In this document: positions 59,307 to 64,000 of the stretch, in pieces
How the letters are laid out: every line of letters starts with the position of its first letter
Position numbering within the stretch: the stretch's first letter is position 1
NCBI RefSeq assembly: GCF_034676725.1
Contig: NZ_JAUCBR010000004.1
Span: 3,624,001-3,688,000, forward strand
Direction of reading: 5' to 3'
Length of the DNA stretch: 64,000 nucleotides
Source of the DNA: Denitromonas sp.
GTDB lineage: Bacteria > Pseudomonadota > Gammaproteobacteria > Burkholderiales > Rhodocyclaceae
The notes under the pieces: generated by a model
What the model saw: the letters and a program-made list of their open reading frames with translations, nothing else
The model's database searches: none
Told to the model about the DNA's origin: nothing
Translations under genes and position numbers: made by a program

Positions 59307-60464
59307 TCATTGGTCTAGCGCAGACTGGTCGGGAGACCTCTGCCAGAAAGTCTGGCCGTAGTCACCGTCCAGCGCGGGCATGGTTTCGCCAGTCTTGAAA
59401 TAGCGGCGACTGTCGGTTTTGGCCGGGGTGAACCACCAGCCGGCCTCGGGACACGGTTGGCCGGCAGGAACGTTCGGGCGGTGGGGTGTCGTGACTGATT
59501 CCGGTTCGGCGATCTCGGCTTCGTCGTCGTACTCGCCGTCGATCATTTCGACGAAATACCATTTGCAGGGGCGTTCGGTGTAGGCTTGGCCTTCGAGAAT
59601 GGCCGGGGCCCACCGAGGGTCGTGCTCGTCACCAGGATCAAACCCTTGAAGGTCGGTCATTTCCCCATACTTGAATGCTTCCGACACGAAGCGGGTTATT
59701 TTGCCTTCGTTGCTCCACAAGGCACCTCGGCCGACGGCAACTAACGCCTTCAGCCCTAAAGCGTTGAAGGTGAAAGCTTTGCCAAGCCGCCCATCGGAGT
59801 TGCCTGTCCAACCGAATTGCAAGGTGGCATTTGGGTCGTCCTGCGCCACATAGACGCCGGTGCGTGGTGGCATCTTGCCCGATTCGCCTTCAATATCGGT
59901 ACGCACCCGGAACAAGGGCAGCCGAAGAAAAAGATGGCTATTCTCTTTCCAAGCGTCAAACATCATTCCGTCGTTGATGCGCTTCTGCCCTCCTGAGCCG
60001 CACACCGAATCGATCCATCCAGCGTAATCCTGAACCTTTCTGAACTCCGCCTCGAACCGCTCTTCCTCCTCCACAGTCATCCACCGCGAGGAGTGCTCGG
60101 AGATCATACGGGCGCATTGGTAGGCGCCGGTTCCTGAGTAGGACTCGTTCGCTCGCCTAGCGATGAGGCGGATCGTCGACTCCCGGAATGCCTCCAATGA
60201 GGGATAGACGTGTGTCGACCAGTTCGCAGTGGTATCCCTTACCCCCCAGCGCTCGCTGACCATGAATCGATCGCGGCCCTGCTCGTTGGCTTCGTCGACG
60301 ACAACATCGACCCCCGCGATAAGCCGCTGGACCATGACGAGCAGTTCCCGCAGATAGTCCATCGACATCCAGTGATAGAGCAATGTCGCTTGTCGCTTCT
60401 GGTGCAGTGACAGGGTGTAGCGTGGGTAGCCGGCCAGCGGCTTGCCGAACAGGTCGGTGGTCAT
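59307..60464 (-). CDS. Putative T6SS immunity protein A' (Imm71/Imm72-like)
   Basis: A 385-residue protein starting 10 bases after effector 2, the expected cognate immunity position. It is highly similar to the copy at 51284-52441, with the same start and length, except at the tail, which ends SPDQSALDQ with its own TGA and lacks the palindromic element. The C-terminal cassette GWWFTPAKTDSRRYFKTGE is present. No export signal is seen, so it would act inside the cell. Confidence 0.75.
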   Translation of the reverse strand: MTTDLFGKPLAGYPRYTLSLHQKRQATLLYHWMSMDYLRELLVMVQRLIAGVDVVVDEANEQGRDRFMVSERWGVRDTTANWSTHVYPSLEAFRESTIRLIARRANESYSGTGAYQCARMISEHSSRWMTVEEEERFEAEFRKVQDYAGWIDSVCGSGGQKRINDGMMFDAWKENSHLFLRLPLFRVRTDIEGESGKMPPRTGVYVAQDDPNATLQFGWTGNSDGRLGKAFTFNALGLKALVAVGRGALWSNEGKITRFVSEAFKYGEMTDLQGFDPGDEHDPRWAPAILEGQAYTERPCKWYFVEMIDGEYDDEAEIAEPESVTTPHRPNVPAGQPCPEAGWWFTPAKTDSRRYFKTGETMPALDGDYGQTFWQRSPDQSALDQ

Positions 60465-60474
60465 CGTGTGTCCT

Positions 60475-62046
60475 TCAATTGAGGGTCTGACCCGGCAGGG
60501 CGGGCAGGCCGATTTTGACATCCTGGAGCTGGCTGTCGAAATCGGTATAGCCCCATGTCGTGTCCAGAGGCCCGCGAATGCGCGGGTGATTGATTTTCTC
60601 CCGGATGCCGATGTAGGCGGCCTTCTCCTCGGCGCTCAAGGCATTGAAGGCGGGATAGTCGATGGGTGCGTCCAGCCGGCCGTCGCTGTCGCGGCGATAG
60701 AACTTGAAGGTGTCGGCGGGTTCTTCCGGTCCCTTGACGACGATCTGCTCCCAACCGCCTTCAAGGTGGGCATCCAGGTCGATGTCGTCCAGTTTTGCCT
60801 GCCCCGCCGCCGGCCCTCGCCACACCTTGACGGATTCCCCCGGCGGGATGTCCATCACCACGAACTGTCCGTTGGGGTTCCAGTCCGGCCACACGCCCAA
60901 GTGCTTGCGCCAGGCGGCCTTAGGGTCGGGCGATTTCTGGATCATGTCCCAGACTGCCTGGCTTACCCAGCAATCGCCCATGGCGCCGTTGCTCGGAGAG
61001 ACGACACGGTAGAGTTTGGCGGGGCCGACGATTTCGGCCGCTTCCATCTTGTGGAACGAGGAAACGTTGTTTGTGATGTCGGGCCATCCTTCGGCGCGTC
61101 TTTTCTCAATTTCCTTTAGGGTTTTTCTTTCTCGCGGGTCCAAACCCGGAAACTCCAAATCCCGCCCCTTACTCAACCACTTGGGCGGCGGTTCTGCGTC
61201 GCGCATCAGCGCCACGGCGCGCGATTCGGGCAGCCCGCCTCGAAAGTGGACGTTGTGCACATCGACGATGCCGCGCCGAATGAGGAGGTTTTCGAATTCG
61301 AGCCGCGTGATGATGGCGTCGAGGGTCTTTCGCATCGGGCCGAGGGCGTTGGCCAGCGGTGCGTCGGCGCGCTTTCGGATCGATTCGACCACTTTGATCG
61401 CTTTCCGTGCGCGTTCGCCGATGTCGCCCGGCATCCAGTCGACCTTTGCCAGCAGGCCTTTCATGATCTCGATGCCGCGATCGAAGTTTGCCAGCAATGC
61501 CGACGCGCTGAGCTTTCCCCTGACCTCCCGGATTTGGTCTGCGAGCCATTTGAACACTTCGTCGATGTGCTTGGCGCTGATGTACTTCTGCACCTCGCGC
61601 TTGCGCAGATAGGTGACGACCCAGGTCATGCCCTCTTCGACGGCGCGGATCAGGTGCTCCAGACCATGCCGGCGAATGAACACGAAGAACAGCTTGAGCA
61701 CCCCCTTGACGAGTGAGCCAAGGGTTGGGAACAGCCCGATCAACGTGAGCCCCAGTGAGACATACAGCCACGACGTATCGACGGGCTCGCCGGTGCGTTC
61801 GGCTTGTTCATCTGCGTAGTAGATGGCCTTGCAGTTGGCGATGATGTCGCGCACATCGCAGACCTGATCGACCAGCGGCACCATCGAAACGGCCATGTCG
61901 AAGGCAATCTGTCCGCCGCTGCGATCCTGGTTGAAGTCGCCTTGGATCGCCTCCCAAAGCCATACCCAGGTGCTCTTGTCTTCCGGCACGGCGCTTTCGG
62001 TTTCCCAGGACAGCGCTGCCTGCAAGGCTTGGTCGTTTGCACCCAT
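60475..62046 (-). CDS. Putative T6SS effector 2 linked to vgrG2
   Basis: A 523-residue protein starting six bases after vgrG2. The N-terminal module matches effector 1: MAVSMVPLVDQVCDVRDIIA and a hydrophobic SLGLTLIGLFPTLGSLVKG. A helical, Lys/Arg-rich middle follows. The C-terminal candidate toxin domain has KLYRVVSP, DCWVSQAVWDM, WRKHLGVWPDWNPNGQFVVM, PPGESVKVWRGPAAGQ, EGGWEQIVVKG and TTWGYTDFDSQL. It is larger than in effector 1 because of a 50-residue insert (KFYRRDSDGRLDAPIDYPAF onward). No known catalytic family was recognised. A decayed copy of its tail lies at 52452-53040. Confidence 0.7.
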   Translation of the reverse strand: MGANDQALQAALSWETESAVPEDKSTWVWLWEAIQGDFNQDRSGGQIAFDMAVSMVPLVDQVCDVRDIIANCKAIYYADEQAERTGEPVDTSWLYVSLGLTLIGLFPTLGSLVKGVLKLFFVFIRRHGLEHLIRAVEEGMTWVVTYLRKREVQKYISAKHIDEVFKWLADQIREVRGKLSASALLANFDRGIEIMKGLLAKVDWMPGDIGERARKAIKVVESIRKRADAPLANALGPMRKTLDAIITRLEFENLLIRRGIVDVHNVHFRGGLPESRAVALMRDAEPPPKWLSKGRDLEFPGLDPRERKTLKEIEKRRAEGWPDITNNVSSFHKMEAAEIVGPAKLYRVVSPSNGAMGDCWVSQAVWDMIQKSPDPKAAWRKHLGVWPDWNPNGQFVVMDIPPGESVKVWRGPAAGQAKLDDIDLDAHLEGGWEQIVVKGPEEPADTFKFYRRDSDGRLDAPIDYPAFNALSAEEKAAYIGIREKINHPRIRGPLDTTWGYTDFDSQLQDVKIGLPALPGQTLN

Positions 62047-62052
62047 GTTGTG

Positions 62053-64000
62053 TTAGCCCAGTAGCTTCGAAAGCGAGGCGTGCGGATCGTCTTCCTTGGG
62101 CGCTCGCGGTTTGTAGATCACTTTCTTGACCGGTTTGCGGTCTACGTTCTGATGCTCGGCCCTGCCAGTGGCGTCGAGGACGCCCGACAGCACTTGTCCA
62201 TCGTTGAAGTGGATTTCGTATGCCGCCCCATCGATTCCGGTGTCCGTCACCGGATCGCGATAGTCGAGACCGATCCAATGGGGCACCTCGACATTGCCTG
62301 TGGGCAAAGCATCCAGCGGTGCCGCCCCTCGTCCCGGCCCCTCAAACGCATTCCCCCCGCCCTTGACCGAGAACTTGCCGGGGCAGGCAAAGGTGATGTC
62401 GCCACCGGACAGCGTCACCGAACTCTGCCCGGCCATGAGCGCGATCCGGTCCTTGGCCAGGATTCGGATTTCGTCGTTCGAGCTGGTGAGGGTGATGGCT
62501 TTGTCGGCGAGGATGTCGAGGGCGTCAGTGTGGGCCTGGAGGGTGTGGGGGCCGGCGGCGGCGATGGACTTGATGCCGCCGGCGTGGCTGAACCAGCTGG
62601 CTGCTTGGCCGACGGTGGTGGCGAGGGTGTGAGCGGCGGCCAGGTGCCAGTCATGCTGGACGGTGGCGTGCAGATGGTCGCCGGCGAAGACGACGGTGCT
62701 GGCGGGGGAGGAGAGGCCGATGTCGTCGGGCGCTTCGGCGAGGATGAGCGGATCGGCGAAGCGTTCGACGGGGTCGCCCAGGCTGCGACTACCGGGTTGG
62801 GCTTTGCGTGCGCTTTGCCCGCCGACGTCGGCGGTGTACTTTCCCTCCCTAGCCGGATCGATGCTGTCGATGAAGCGGGTTTGTGTGTCGTTGCCGGCCA
62901 GCGCTTGGGCGCCCTGGCGACCGGCGGCGTCGGAGAGGGTCTGGGCGGTGCGTTCGGCGGCACGCAACTGAGCGATCGCCTCGCTGGCATCCATCTGGGT
63001 GCTGGTGCCATTGCTGCGCACGGAGGCGGACAGCAGCAGGCCCTCGCCGGCACGCACGGCCAGCCAGGCGTCGGTGCGCAGTTCAAAGCCGTTACCGCGC
63101 CACGGACCGCGAGTGGCGCCGAGTGGGTGGTGGTGGATCAGGTGGCCGAGGCCGAGCTGGCTGTTGGCGCCGCTGCTGGCCAGGCGGGTGCGCAGTTGTC
63201 CGGGGGCGTCGTCGACAAGCCACTGGTTGTAGCCCGTGGCGTGATTGTGGCTGGTCCAGCCGCTGATGACGCCGGGGTGGTTGGCGGTCGAGTCGATGCC
63301 GGCGCTAAATGGCGGAAGATCTTCGCCGGTAAATAGCTGGCCGACGACAACGGGCCGATCGATGTCGCCACCGATGAAGTCGACAAGCACCTCGGTGCCG
63401 ATACGGGGGAGGAAGTGGCTGCCCCAGTTGGGGCCGGCCAGCCACTCGGCGATACGCACCCAGGTGCCGGCACGCTCATCTCCGGGGGCGTTGGTACGGC
63501 CCGCACGCTCACGCTGTTGGCTGCCCTCCGAGGCGGCGGCACCCGCGCTTGGGTCGGCCCGGCGCGCGGCTGGTGGCCCCTCGGGCTCACGGTGTTCGTC
63601 GCTCGTGCCCGGGCGTGGCGCGTCCACGTGCCCCCCGGGGTTGGGTGTTTCGCCGCGCTGCCAGTGGAACTGGATCTTGATGCGGTGGTCGCGCTCGGTG
63701 GTGAGCGGGGCGTCCTGGTGGCCGACCACCCGCGCGCTTTGGGCGGGGGCGACGGGCTTGTGAATGGGGGCGGGGACGAGGGGGGCGCGGGCCGGTTGGG
63801 CGGTGAATTCGTTCCGGTAGCTGCCGGGTTCGATCCCGGTGCCTTCGAGCAGGCGGGCCATGCCGGCGCCGAGATTGTTGGCGCCGTAGTGGCGAACGCT
63901 CAGGACATGGAAGTGGGCATCGTCGGCAAGGTACTGGGCGTGCTCGGTGAGGGTGAATCGATGGCCCGCGGCGAGCTGGCGGGCGCTGCCGCGGCCACTG
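62053..64000 (-). CDS. vgrG: VgrG spike protein 2 (cut by window end)
   Basis: The minus-strand frame runs to the window edge; about 648 residues are visible, missing most of the gp27-like N-terminal domain. At the edge it reads LAAGHRFTLTEHAQYLADDA and HYGANNLGAGMARLLEGTG. The OB part has DHRIKIQFHWQRGETPNPGG and NWGSHFLPRIGTEVLVDF; DUF2345 then matches vgrG1 closely. The transthyretin-like tail (GAAYEIHFNDGQVLSGVLDA) differs from that of vgrG1, as expected for an adaptor of another effector. Residues from about 63470-63640 are a low-complexity linker with remnants of the same REP unit (CGCACGCTCACGCTGTTGGC). Confidence 0.92.
   Translation of the reverse strand, partial: SGRGSARQLAAGHRFTLTEHAQYLADDAHFHVLSVRHYGANNLGAGMARLLEGTGIEPGSYRNEFTAQPARAPLVPAPIHKPVAPAQSARVVGHQDAPLTTERDHRIKIQFHWQRGETPNPGGHVDAPRPGTSDEHREPEGPPAARRADPSAGAAASEGSQQRERAGRTNAPGDERAGTWVRIAEWLAGPNWGSHFLPRIGTEVLVDFIGGDIDRPVVVGQLFTGEDLPPFSAGIDSTANHPGVISGWTSHNHATGYNQWLVDDAPGQLRTRLASSGANSQLGLGHLIHHHPLGATRGPWRGNGFELRTDAWLAVRAGEGLLLSASVRSNGTSTQMDASEAIAQLRAAERTAQTLSDAAGRQGAQALAGNDTQTRFIDSIDPAREGKYTADVGGQSARKAQPGSRSLGDPVERFADPLILAEAPDDIGLSSPASTVVFAGDHLHATVQHDWHLAAAHTLATTVGQAASWFSHAGGIKSIAAAGPHTLQAHTDALDILADKAITLTSSNDEIRILAKDRIALMAGQSSVTLSGGDITFACPGKFSVKGGGNAFEGPGRGAAPLDALPTGNVEVPHWIGLDYRDPVTDTGIDGAAYEIHFNDGQVLSGVLDATGRAEHQNVDRKPVKKVIYKPRAPKEDDPHASLSKLLG
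62321..63466. repeat. vgrG core duplication, copy in vgrG2
   Basis: Collinear with 55951-57096 (offset 6370, no visible indel). Divergence at the 62321 side coincides with the codons for GPGRGAA, where the DUF2345 part meets the transthyretin-like tail. Confidence 0.85.

Overview
The window is about 64 kb of high-GC DNA from a betaproteobacterium, most likely order Rhodocyclales (Azoarcus/Thauera/Denitromonas-like). This rests on the gene orders pdxJ-acpS-nagZ-uvrC-pgsA and tig-clpP-clpX-lon-hupB-tRNAVal-tRNAAsp-ppiD, the hopanoid/squalene set hpnCDE, the prkA-yeaH-spoVR stress operon, and the general protein similarity. The placement is inference from gene content, not from a marker search.

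The first 51 kb is mostly core chromosome. From 1 to 4.4 kb runs pdxJ (partial)-acpS-nagZ-uvrC-pgsA; uvrC carries an apparent one-base frameshift. A consensus sigma70 promoter then drives a tRNA Gly-Cys-Gly cluster. From 4.8 to 20 kb are a phosphodiesterase-like protein, a DUF1178 protein, tRNA-Leu(UAA), minCDE (division site), an Hsp33 that lacks all four redox-switch cysteines, a YffB-type ArsC-family protein, tex, a small secreted protein, a hexose-6-P mutarotase, tag, a Pat-type acetyltransferase fusion and a multi-PAS histidine kinase. From 20 to 34 kb are a methyltransferase, divergent mnmH/selD (tRNA selenouridine), a divergent GDSL esterase/ABC ATPase pair without permease, an AT-richer patch with a small coupled gene and a headless frame, hpnCDE, tRNA-Leu(UAG), an HDOD protein and prkA-yeaH-spoVR. 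From 34 to 45 kb is the proteostasis cluster tig-clpP-clpX-lon (lon with an RpoH-type promoter), hupB, two tRNAs and ppiD, then an IS1182-family element sitting in what looks like the shared terminator of ppiD and fabI. From 45 to 51 kb are a peptide ABC transporter lacking an ATPase and a zinc-ribbon trypsin-like protease.

The last 13 kb (51.2-64 kb) is an accessory type VI secretion island, all on the minus strand. Read in the direction of transcription it is: vgrG2 (cut by the window edge) - effector 2 - immunity A' - small membrane protein - HTH protein - vgrG1 (5'-truncated) - effector 1 - immunity B - decayed effector-2-like tail - immunity A. VgrG would deliver the linked effectors, and the genes right after each effector would protect the producer. 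The island shows duplication and recombination. The two vgrG cores are collinear over about 1.15 kb and then diverge sharply into different transthyretin-like tails. An effector tail plus its immunity gene has been copied to the distal end and is decaying. Immunity genes A and B share a nearly identical 3' end. A 64-bp palindromic element supplies their stop codons, and related palindromes are translated in frame inside vgrG1. No T6SS structural genes (tss) are in the window. The C-terminal effector domain is not one I can assign with confidence and is the best candidate here for something undescribed.
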